From Amycolatopsis sulphurea (lineage in GTDB: Bacteria; Actinomycetota; Actinomycetes; Mycobacteriales; Pseudonocardiaceae): 64,000 bases of DNA. Below are positions 52,239 through 59,707 of this stretch, piece after piece. The notes under the pieces are model-generated. The model was not told where the DNA came from, did no database searches, and saw only the letters and a program-made list of their open reading frames with translations. The stretch is from assembly GCF_002564045.1 (NCBI RefSeq), contig NZ_PDJK01000001.1:248001-312000 (forward strand), written 5' to 3'. The position numbers and the translations under genes were made by a program. Numbering within the stretch: position 1 is the stretch's first letter; every line of letters begins with the position of its first letter.

Positions 52239-53263
52239 CACTTCTCCTCTTTGAGCGTCTCGTTGCCGTACGCGATCAGGCGGGTGACCCCGTCGCCGAT
52301 GCCCTCGAAACCCGCGCCAACGGTCTGGCCCTTGCTGTGGCGGTAGTAGATGCCTTCCAAGATCACGGCGAGCTTGAAGAAGGCGAAGCTGACGTACCAG
52401 TTGAGCGCCGACACATCCCGCCCGGACCGTTGTGCGTAACGGGAAATGACCTCGTCGGTGCTTGGGTAGCCCGGTGCGGAGCTGGCGTTGGACACCATCT
52501 GCAGCGAAACCGTGTCGCGCTCGGCGTACGCGATCAGCAGCGCCACGTCGGTGAGCGGGTCGCCGAGGGTGGACATCTCCCAGTCGAGCACCGCGGTGAC
52601 CCGGTCGCCGGAGCCCACCAGTACGTTGTCCAGCCGGTAGTCACCGTGCACAATGGACGGACGGCCGGACGGCGGCAGTTTCGCGGCCAGCCGGTCGTGC
52701 AGCTGATCGGCCCCGGGCAGCTCCCGGCTGCGGGAACCGTCGAGCTGCTTCTTCCATCGCCGCAGCTGCCGCTCCAGAAACCCGTCCGGACGGCCGAAAT
52801 CGCCGAGCCCGGCGGCTTCGGGATCCACCGCGTGCAGCTCGACCAGGGTGTCCACGAGCCCCTCCGCGATCGCCCTCGTGCGCTTCTCGCCGACCTTCGC
52901 CAGCTCGTCGGCCGAGCGATACGGCGTGCCCTCGACGAACTCCATCACGTAGAACTGCGCGCCGAGTACGTCCGGGTCGGTGCACAGCAGGACTGTCTCG
53001 GGCACCGGGACCGGCGTGCCGGAGAGCCCGGTCATGACGCGGAACTCGCGGCCCATGTCGTGCGCGGTGGGCAGGACGTGCCCGAGCGGCGGGCGGCGCA
53101 CCACCCACCGGCCGACGCCGTCGCCGACGATGTAGGTGAGGTTGGACCGGCCGCCCTGGATCACCTCCGCGGTGAGCTCGCCGGCGACCAGTCCGGGCCG
53201 CTCGCGGTCGAGATGGGCACGCAGCCGGGACAGATCGAGTCCGGGTGGGTCGGTGCGGGTCAT
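52238..53263 (-). CDS. APH-type phosphotransferase of the ACAD10/FadE36 group
   Basis: The 341-residue kinase-fold protein has the catalytic loop IVHGDYRLDNVLV and the metal-binding LDWEMSTLGDPLTDVALLI. In animal ACAD10/11 this domain phosphorylates 4-hydroxyacyl-CoAs so that the dehydrogenase domain can remove the phosphate; here the same two activities are encoded by adjacent overlapping genes. A role in 4-hydroxy acid breakdown is therefore a reasonable inference. The ATG at 53263 lacks a strong site. Confidence 0.9.
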   Translation of the reverse strand: MTRTDPPGLDLSRLRAHLDRERPGLVAGELTAEVIQGGRSNLTYIVGDGVGRWVVRRPPLGHVLPTAHDMGREFRVMTGLSGTPVPVPETVLLCTDPDVLGAQFYVMEFVEGTPYRSADELAKVGEKRTRAIAEGLVDTLVELHAVDPEAAGLGDFGRPDGFLERQLRRWKKQLDGSRSRELPGADQLHDRLAAKLPPSGRPSIVHGDYRLDNVLVGSGDRVTAVLDWEMSTLGDPLTDVALLIAYAERDTVSLQMVSNASSAPGYPSTDEVISRYAQRSGRDVSALNWYVSFAFFKLAVILEGIYYRHSKGQTVGAGFEGIGDGVTRLIAYGNETLKEEK

Positions 53264-53317
53264 CGGGGCCTCCTGACATGCGGTACCGACTGGTCGATGG
53301 GGGCGAGCACGAGGGGT

Positions 53318-53770
53318 TCAGGCGATCAGCCGGGCGACCGTTTCGGCCACGCAGGCGGGCTTGTCCTCGCCCTCGATCGCGACCGTCCAGCGCACCACGG
53401 CCTGTTTCCCGCCGGGCGCATCGGTGATCTCGATCAGGTCGGCTCCGCCGCGGACCCGGGAGCCGACCTTCACCGGCTGTGGGAAACGCACCTTGTTGAG
53501 CCCGTAGTTGACGACCAGGCGCAGCCCCTCGACCCGGTACACCTGCGGGCCGAACATCGAGAGCAGGGACAGGGTGAGGAAACCGTGCGCGATCGTGGTG
53601 CCGAACGGTCCCTGTGCGGCCTTGTCCCGGTCGAGGTGAATCCACTGATGGTCACCGGTGGCGTCGGCGAACTGCTGCACCTGCTCCTGGGTCACGGTGT
53701 GCCAGTCGCTCTCGCCCAGGTGCTCGCCGGTCGCGGCGCTGAATTCGGAGAGATCGGAGAACGTGCGCAT
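53318..53770 (-). CDS. MaoC-like hot-dog hydratase
   Basis: The 150-residue protein has the MaoC/(R)-specific enoyl-CoA hydratase motif: catalytic Asp and His in DATGDHQWIHLD and the GPFGTTIAHGFLTLSLL helix. It would hydrate enoyl-CoAs produced by the dehydrogenases of the operon, with the following SDR oxidising the product. It lies 4 bp after the SDR stop and 54 bp before the phosphotransferase gene. Confidence 0.92.
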   Translation of the reverse strand: MRTFSDLSEFSAATGEHLGESDWHTVTQEQVQQFADATGDHQWIHLDRDKAAQGPFGTTIAHGFLTLSLLSMFGPQVYRVEGLRLVVNYGLNKVRFPQPVKVGSRVRGGADLIEITDAPGGKQAVVRWTVAIEGEDKPACVAETVARLIA

Positions 53771-53774
53771 CGGG

Positions 53775-54536
53775 TCAGTCCTTCGGTCCGCCGGCCACGT
53801 AGATCACCTGGCCGGACACGAAGCCCGCGCCGTCGCTGACCAGGAACGAGGCTACGTTCGCGATGTCGTCCGGGGTGCCCACGCGGCCGACCGGGATCTG
53901 CCCGGCGGCGGCCGTCTTGAAGTCGTCGAAGGACACGCCGACCCGCTGCGCGGTGGCGGCGGTCATGTCGGTGGCGATGAACCCGGGCGCGATCGCGTTC
54001 GCGGTGACCCCGAACTTGCCCAGCTCGATCGCGAGGGTCTTGGTGAAACCCTGCATGCCGGCCTTGGCCGCGGCATAGTTGGCCTGCCCGCGGTTGCCCA
54101 GCGCGGAGGTGCTGGACAGGTTGACGATCCGGCCCCACTTCTGCTCGGTCTGGTACTTCTGCACCGCGCGGGTCATCAGAAACGAGCCGCGCAGGTGCAC
54201 CGACAGCACCGAATCCCAGTCCTGCTCGGTCATCTTGAACAGCAGGTTGTCCCGCGTGATGCCGGCGTTGTTGATCAGCACGGTCGGCGCGCCGAGTTCC
54301 CCGGCCACCCGGGTCACCGCGGCGTCCACCTGCTCGGCGTCGCTCACGTCGAGCGCGACGCCCACCGCGCGGCCGCCGTCGGCGATGATCGCCTCGGCGC
54401 CCTTGCGCACGCCCGCCTCGTCCAGGTCCAGCAGGCCGACGGCGAACCCGTCGGCGGCGAGCCGGCGCGCGACCGCGGCACCGATACCGCGACCGGCGCC
54501 GGTCACGATGGCTACGCGGGAGGGGGAATCGGTCAC
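53775..54536 (-). CDS. FabG-like short-chain dehydrogenase
   Basis: This is a 253-residue 3-oxoacyl reductase-type SDR: TGAGRGIGAAVA, NNAGITRDNLLFKMTEQDWD, the catalytic Ser in NLSSTSALGN, YAAAKAG with Tyr and Lys, and the C-terminal VSGQVIYVAGG. GTG 54536 has AGGAG 7 bp upstream. It is the first gene of the six-gene operon. A TAAGC-N4-GCTTA operator lies about 132 bp upstream, and the ligand-responsive TetR at 28003 is a candidate repressor. Confidence 0.93.
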   Translation of the reverse strand: MTDSPSRVAIVTGAGRGIGAAVARRLAADGFAVGLLDLDEAGVRKGAEAIIADGGRAVGVALDVSDAEQVDAAVTRVAGELGAPTVLINNAGITRDNLLFKMTEQDWDSVLSVHLRGSFLMTRAVQKYQTEQKWGRIVNLSSTSALGNRGQANYAAAKAGMQGFTKTLAIELGKFGVTANAIAPGFIATDMTAATAQRVGVSFDDFKTAAAGQIPVGRVGTPDDIANVASFLVSDGAGFVSGQVIYVAGGPKD

Positions 54537-54667
54537 GGTGCTCTCCTCGTCTTCGAGAATCATCGTCATCTTCGGGAATCGTCGTCGAGAACCAGCGTGC
54601 CGGTGCGCGTGACCGGCCGAAAGCGCTCGATGAGGGCTTTCGGCGGACCGGTACCGCCACCAGCGGA

Positions 54668-54681
54668 CTAAGCGTACGCTT
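54668..54681. promoter_or_regulatory. Operator TAAGCGTACGCTTA upstream of the FabG-MaoC-ACAD operon
   Basis: This is a fully palindromic 14-mer followed by an AT-rich stretch. Together with the sites at 28663 and 47110 it defines a small shared motif in this window. Confidence 0.55.
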
Positions 54682-54800
54682 ATTACGGGTGACACGCGAG
54701 TGCGGTCCTCCGGCCCGCCTGCTCCGGCCGGCTACCCGCGCGGCTCCGATACCCCGGCGGATCTCACCCGTCCGGCGGCCCCCGGCTCCGGTCGGCAAGG

Positions 54801-54851
54801 CTGTGAAGGGGCCCTTCACGGACTCTGAGTCTGTGAAGGGCCCCTTCACAG
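54801..54851. repeat. 51-bp palindrome, CTCTGAG centre variant
   Basis: Arms of 25 bp flank a central T, with one mismatch pair near the centre region. It lies about 120 bp upstream of the lipid operon's operator, not after a gene, so here a terminator role is less obvious. Confidence 0.88.
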
Positions 54852-55400
54852 ACCTTCCGCGGGTGGTGCGGGGCGGTCCGCGGGCACGGTGGCCATGGCC
54901 CCACCCTTGCCGCCGCGGCATGGGTTCGGGGTGAGCGGCGCGGGGGGAGTACGGCCGCGAGGCCGCTGTGGACGCGGGTGCGCCGCCCGGATACCGTAGC
55001 GCGCTTCGCCCGCCCGGCGTACGCACAGTCCACAGTGGATGGTGCGAGGATCGGCCGTACGGCCGGGATTCGCCACGGCGGGCGGCGAAGTATGGATGAT
55101 CTTGGTGACGATTGGCAAGGCCGCGTGCGAAGGTCTCGACCATCGTCGGGTCACCGAAGATCGAGTCATCGACAAGGTCCGGCGCGCCTGTGATTCTCGG
55201 CTTTCACGCGCGACCGACAGAAGATGATCCCGGCGACCCGTTCGGGCTTCTCATGTGGCAGACACTCCTCGTCCCCCCGGCCGGCGCCTTCCGCCCGGCA
55301 GCCGTGGAACGCGGCGGAAGCGCGCGAAGACCACCGGCCTGATCAGGTCACCGCCTGCTGCTCTCCGGTCCGGGACCGGGGCCTCGTACCCCGCGCGCCT
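54852..55400. other. 549-bp stretch without a supported gene
   Basis: No frame in this stretch is convincing on either strand. It lies between the palindrome at 54801 and a glycosidase remnant and is probably decayed DNA. Confidence 0.4.
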
Positions 55401-55607
55401 GCTTGAACCGCGGGCACTTCTCCCGGGCAGACCGTGTACGACACGCGGTACAGCAAGAAGCATCCGGTCGTCCCGCAGGACCCGATGTACCTGGTGATCC
55501 AGCAGGAACCCGGCCCGTACGGCGCGCCGGGCTGGATCCCGGCGCCGGACGCGTCCACTCCGGACCGGCTCGCGGTGCACGTCGACTGGGTGCGGGTGTA
55601 CACCTGA
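55401..55607 (+). pseudogene. C-terminal remnant of a GH16-type glycosidase
   Basis: One frame ending at TGA 55605 reads VYDTRYSKKHPVVPQDPMYLVIQQEPG and ends in VHVDWVRVYT, the typical end of GH16 beta-glucanase/concanavalin-fold enzymes. The catalytic ExDxxE region is absent, and upstream sequence does not continue the domain. It is a fragment in a remnant-rich zone. Confidence 0.6.
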
Positions 55608-55764
55608 GCAGGTACGCGCCGAGGGGTGCCCGGGGCCGGGAACGGATCGTCGTACCGAGGGCGTCGGCTGGGCTGGTGCCGGTGCTGCCCGAGACCGCAG
55701 CCGTCCGCCCGGCCGGCTCCGGGCGTGGGGCCGTCCGGTGCACGGCCGTGGCCTGGCAGCCCGG

Positions 55765-56832
55765 TCAGGCCGTCCGCTCGGGCTGCCCGGTGACCAGCCC
55801 GGTCAGCGCCCGCAGCGTCTCGTGGTCCACAGTGGACGGTTCGGCGGACAGCCAGCCGCCGATCTCGTGCAGGAACTGCACCGGGGTCAGCGGCGGCGCG
55901 GGTTCGCCGTGCGGGTCCGCGGTGCTCAGCTCGCCGGCGCGGCTGGGATAAAGGATCATCGCCCCGCGCAGCGCGATGCCGGGGAGCAGGTCGCGGTACC
56001 GGTCGAGGCTTTCCGGCAGCCGGCTGCCGCCGCCGCGGAACAGCCGGCCATTGCGCAGCAGCCGCCCGTCCTCGGCGGTCTCGTAGTGCCCGGGGAGCCA
56101 CTGTTTGGATTCGATCAGCACCAGCCGCCGTCCGCAGAGGACAGCGTGGTCCACGTCTGCGAACACCGAACCCGGCCAGGAGAGCCCGTGGAAGATCCGC
56201 GCGCCGGGAAACCGGGTCAGGTAGCGTTCAAGCAGCTCCGCGGTGAGCCGTTCGGCCAGCTCGTCGGCCTCGGTGCCCGGACTGCCGAACACTGTCGTGC
56301 CGCCGAACTCCCCGGCGTACTCGTGCTGGGCGCGGCGGGCGCGGAGGAACCCGCGGGCCAGCCGCTGCACCAGCAGCGCGGTCCCCGCGGTCAGCGTCAG
56401 CCACACGATCAGCACCGGAGCAGTGAACTCGACGCCGGTCAGCAGCGGCAGCAACACCAGGACCAGCCCGGCGACCGCGGCCACCACCGGCGTGTGGCCC
56501 GGGCTGCGCCGCCTGCCATGCCGCATTCGCGAATCCTCGCCGGCGGCCCCCCACCAGGCCAGGTCCTCGGGCGCCGGCTCGGGCGGCTCCGGCACGAAGC
56601 CCGGCTCCTCGCTGAACCGCCGCCGCGCGCGCACTTTGAGCGCCGCCGCGTCGTACTGCGCACGGCGGCCCGGATCCCCGAGCGTTTCGTAGGCTTCGCC
56701 CAGCAGCTGGAAAGTCGCGGCGCTGCCCCCGGCGTCCGGATGGCGCGCCTTGGCCAGCCGCCGGTACGCCGCCTTGATCTCCGGGGCCGACGCCGTCTTC
56801 CCCACACCGAGCACCGCGTAGTAGTCGGGCAC
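55765..56832 (-). CDS. J-domain, two-helix membrane, NERD nuclease-like fusion protein
   Basis: Residues 1-62 are a DnaJ J-domain (YYAVLGVGKTASAPEIKAAYRRLAKARHPDAGG) with an intact HPD, so it should stimulate an Hsp70 ATPase. Two hydrophobic helices follow (about 115-160). The C-terminal half (about 175-290) resembles the NERD nuclease-related domain with the PD-(D/E)xK pattern ADVDHAVL...VLIESKQW. The length is 355 residues. GTG 56832 is preceded by GGAGGTGG at slightly long spacing. It stands alone; a DnaK-guided or membrane-tethered nuclease role is only an inference. Confidence 0.8.
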   Translation of the reverse strand: MPDYYAVLGVGKTASAPEIKAAYRRLAKARHPDAGGSAATFQLLGEAYETLGDPGRRAQYDAAALKVRARRRFSEEPGFVPEPPEPAPEDLAWWGAAGEDSRMRHGRRRSPGHTPVVAAVAGLVLVLLPLLTGVEFTAPVLIVWLTLTAGTALLVQRLARGFLRARRAQHEYAGEFGGTTVFGSPGTEADELAERLTAELLERYLTRFPGARIFHGLSWPGSVFADVDHAVLCGRRLVLIESKQWLPGHYETAEDGRLLRNGRLFRGGGSRLPESLDRYRDLLPGIALRGAMILYPSRAGELSTADPHGEPAPPLTPVQFLHEIGGWLSAEPSTVDHETLRALTGLVTGQPERTA

Positions 56833-56966
56833 GTTCGCGTTCCACCTCCGCCGGGCTGCCGGGGCAACGATATGGGGTCGGCGAACCCGCGGACCACCCA
56901 CCTCCGCCGCGCGCCGGAGGTAACTCTGGTAAGGCTTTCCGGCGCAAACTTCCCGGGGAATCGTTT

Positions 56967-57240
56967 TCAGGTTTCCGGAGTTGCGAGCAGGTTCGCCACC
57001 AGCGCCGCGGCGAGCCACGATTCGTACTCGCCGGGGGGCCAGCCCGCCTCGGTGACCAGGCTGCCGTGCACGCCGTCACTCATCAAGGCGATGGCGATGT
57101 CCACGGCGCGGGGGACGACCTCGTGCCCGCTCTCGCGGATGCGTTCGACGACCCGCTCCACGCCGAGCCGGTTGCGGCGGGCGCCTTCGGCCTTGGTGGC
57201 GGCGAGATCCGGTCCACCGCCGCCCCGGAATCGAGGATGG
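56967..57240 (-). pseudogene. C-terminal remnant of a TetR-type regulator
   Basis: The frame reads VVERIRESGHEVVPRAVDIAIALMSDGVHGSLVTEAGWPPGEYESWLAAALVANLLA, which resembles TetR effector-domain helices, but no helix-turn-helix precedes it. The frame is continuous with the transposase frame upstream through the repeat region, by chance. From 57241 to 57507 lie further unrecognised fragments. Confidence 0.5.
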
Positions 57241-59126
57241 CGAGGATGTCGCCGCACTGATCTCCGCGGGTGCGACGACGCCGCAATACGTGACACCGGT
57301 GGCGAAACCGTCGCCCGGGCGGCTGCACTACGTCGTGCAATGGGGTGGCGCGGCGCCGAAGGCCGAGGACCGCCACCGGGTCGGCCTCTCGTTCGCCGCG
57401 GAGGGATTCCGGCCGGCGAATCCTTCGCCACCAAGGAAAGCGAACTCGCGACCGTGCGGGATGTGCTGCACACCGATCCGGCCGACACGATGCCGGTGGC
57501 GATCGAAGGTCTGTGAAGGGGCCCTTCACGGACTCTGAGTCCGTGAAGGGCCCCTTCACAGACCCGAGACCAATGCCAGGAACTTAGGTCGGTTCTGGGT
57601 TGGTGTGGTGTTGGTTTGGTTGTGGTGGGTGGTGTTGTTTCTGCTGTGGGCAGGATGTGGACCTGGTAGCTGGCTTTGGTGCTGGTCGGTTGCGGGGTTT
57701 TGCTGCGGTGGGGGTAGCGCGTGGTGGTGCGTTTGAGTGCTCGGGGGTAGACGCGGTGGTGGGTGTGGACGGTGATCAGCTGTCGGCATAAGTCCTGGGC
57801 CACCCATTGGAGGTGTCGGGATGTGTCGGCGGGTGTGGTAGTGATCGCGTGTTCGGCGGCGTCGCGGGCGGAGGTGAAGGAGATCCGGGACGGGTCGAGG
57901 TTCTGGGTGAGCGCTGCGTGGCTGATCAGCAGCCGGATGGCCTGGTAGACGATCAGGGTGGCCCAGAGTTCCTGCTGGGCGCGGATCGGGGTGTGGCCGC
58001 GCAGGGGCCGCTTGGCCAGCAGCGTGGTTTTGATCTCTTTGATGCCGGTTTCGGCGGTCCAGCGGCGGGCGTAGAGGGCGACGAGCTGGCCGGCGGGTGC
58101 GTGTGCGGGGTCGAGCAGGCTGGTGACCAGCCGGTATTTCTCGGTGCGGGTGACGCCGTCGACGGTGACGGTGATCAGTGCTTCGACCACCCGGACGACG
58201 ATGCCGTTGATCGGGCGGGGCGTGGGCGGGCGGTGCCCGCGTTGCTTGTTGCGGCGCACGTTGCGCGCCCAGCGGCGGGCGTCGGCCGGGGCGTGGAGGG
58301 TGGACAGCCAGGACCCGTCCGGCAACGCGTGCTGCACGGGCAGCTTCGGGGTGTTCTGCTTGGCCCGCCACAGCAGATGCGCGCCCCGTTCCCGCGCCGC
58401 GGTCCACAGTGGATAGCCGAGGAAGCAGCGGTCGGCCAGCAGCAGCATCCGGTCGTGCAGCCGGGGCAGCAGCTGATAGGCCAGGGTGGGCTCGCCCTGG
58501 CTCAGCGGGCCGGTGACCGCGCCGAGCAGACGGCGGCTGCCACACGACAGCAGCACCAGCACCCGGATCTTGGACGGCCCGCGGGCCACGCCTGTGCGGT
58601 GATGGGGCGGGAAGTGTTCACGGTTGGCCGCGGTGTCGGCCGGCTCGACCTCGGTGCCGTCCCAGGCACACACCTCCAGCCCGAACGCGTGCGACCACGG
58701 CCTGTTCCGGGTAGGCGCCGCCCGCGCCAGCGCGCCGAACAACAACTGGAAGGGCACCACGCCGATCCGGTCCCGCAGCTTGGTCAGCGCCGTGCTGGCC
58801 GGCGGCCACCAGCCCAGCACGGACAACCGGGGCAGACTCTCCTGCGAGAACATCGCCCTGATCGTCGCGTTGCCGGACTTGGTGCGCAGCAGGCACAACG
58901 CGAGCACGAAGTACACGCCCAACCGCGACGGCAGTGCCCGGAACCGCCGTTCGTCCCGGCCGGCGACGGCCAGCGCCTCATCAACCAGCGCGGGCGGGAC
59001 GACCCACGACAGCAACCCCAGCCCGGCCTGTGACAACAACCGACCCACCGGCGAGGACCAGCCCGAGGGCATGACACCATGAACGGACAACGAGGCTCCT
59101 GGCTTGCTGATGATCTCGACAATCAC
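56967..59126 (-). CDS. IS4-type DDE transposase without its own stop codon
   Basis: Residues 1 to about 519 lie within the insertion element. They have the N-terminal IS4 domain (LLSWVVPPALVDEALAVAGRDERRFRALPSRLGVYFVLALCLL) and the catalytic DDE triad: Asp in CAWDGTEV, Asp in LADRCFLGYPLW, and Glu in YARRWTAETGIKEIK. It acts by cutting and rejoining DNA at the element's ends. The frame runs out through the terminal repeat into flanking DNA and first stops at 56967, adding about 200 unrelated residues. GTG 59126 or ATG 59072 may be the start. Confidence 0.88.
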   Translation of the reverse strand: MIVEIISKPGASLSVHGVMPSGWSSPVGRLLSQAGLGLLSWVVPPALVDEALAVAGRDERRFRALPSRLGVYFVLALCLLRTKSGNATIRAMFSQESLPRLSVLGWWPPASTALTKLRDRIGVVPFQLLFGALARAAPTRNRPWSHAFGLEVCAWDGTEVEPADTAANREHFPPHHRTGVARGPSKIRVLVLLSCGSRRLLGAVTGPLSQGEPTLAYQLLPRLHDRMLLLADRCFLGYPLWTAARERGAHLLWRAKQNTPKLPVQHALPDGSWLSTLHAPADARRWARNVRRNKQRGHRPPTPRPINGIVVRVVEALITVTVDGVTRTEKYRLVTSLLDPAHAPAGQLVALYARRWTAETGIKEIKTTLLAKRPLRGHTPIRAQQELWATLIVYQAIRLLISHAALTQNLDPSRISFTSARDAAEHAITTTPADTSRHLQWVAQDLCRQLITVHTHHRVYPRALKRTTTRYPHRSKTPQPTSTKASYQVHILPTAETTPPTTTKPTPHQPRTDLSSWHWSRVCEGALHGLRVREGPLHRPSIATGIVSAGSVCSTSRTVASSLSLVAKDSPAGIPPRRTRGRPGGGPRPSAPRHPIARRSAAARATVSPPVSRIAASSHPRRSVRRHPRHPRFRGGGGPDLAATKAEGARRNRLGVERVVERIRESGHEVVPRAVDIAIALMSDGVHGSLVTEAGWPPGEYESWLAAALVANLLATPET
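57508..57564. repeat. 57-bp perfect palindrome, CTCTGAG centre
   Basis: Arms of 28 bp flank a T; this is the longest copy in the window. It ends just before the insertion sequence, and its right flank continues after the element (from 59235) with a segment shared with the MITE at 61841. The palindrome was therefore part of a MITE copy split by the insertion. Confidence 0.9.
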
Positions 59127-59226
59127 CAGCTCTAGCCGGAGCCTCGTTGCCTATCCACACCACCACGCCGATCACACCCAAACCGTGATCAACACCACCC
59201 ACCAGACCTTAAGTTCCTGGCATTGG
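57570..59226. mobile_element. 1657-bp IS4-type insertion sequence with 8-bp target duplication
   Basis: The terminal inverted repeats begin CCAATGCCAGGAACTTA on both ends. The direct repeat ACCCGAGA flanks both sides (57562-57569 and 59227-59234). One transposase gene fills the element on the minus strand. Perfect duplications and an intact triad point to recent insertion and probable activity. Confidence 0.93.
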
Positions 59227-59281
59227 ACCCGAGACAGGGCTGGCGCACACCACGAGGTGCCGGATTCTCGGGGCGCTGACC

Positions 59282-59653
59282 GTGGATTACCGGCCGGCGG
59301 CCGACCTCACCACGACGTCGAAAGCGGGCGATCAGGCGCTCGCGCTGCACATCGGGCATACGGCGTTCAGCGGTGCCGGATCCCGTGCACCGATCAACTC
59401 CGCGGCCGTCTCGGTGTCCTTCGACGACGGGGCCACCTGGCAGCCCGCGAAGATCACCGGCGCGTCCGGCGATTACCGCGCCACGTGGCGGAATCCGCCG
59501 GAGCCGGCCGGGAAGTCGCCGTCGCTGAAGGTGACCGCGCGGAACCGGGCCGGGAACGCGATCACCCAGACGATCACCGGTGCCTACACTGTGGCGCGGC
59601 CGGCCGCCGGCACTCCGAGCGAGACCGGTCGGTGGCGTTCCGCACCCGCGTGA
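59282..59653 (+). pseudogene. C-terminal remnant of a secreted S8 (subtilisin-type) peptidase
   Basis: The frame reads ADLTTTSKAGDQALALHIGH, SAAVSVSFDDGATWQPAKITG and KSPSLKVTARNRAGNAITQTITGAY, which resembles the C-terminal beta-sandwich repeats of actinobacterial secreted subtilases. The catalytic domain is absent. The interval 59227-59281 still carries MITE-derived sequence (GCGCACACCACGAGGTG). Confidence 0.6.
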
Positions 59654-59707
59654 CCAGGGCCTCCGCCGCTGGCAGGTGGTCAAGGAGAGTGCGGTAGGGT
59701 CGCGGCC

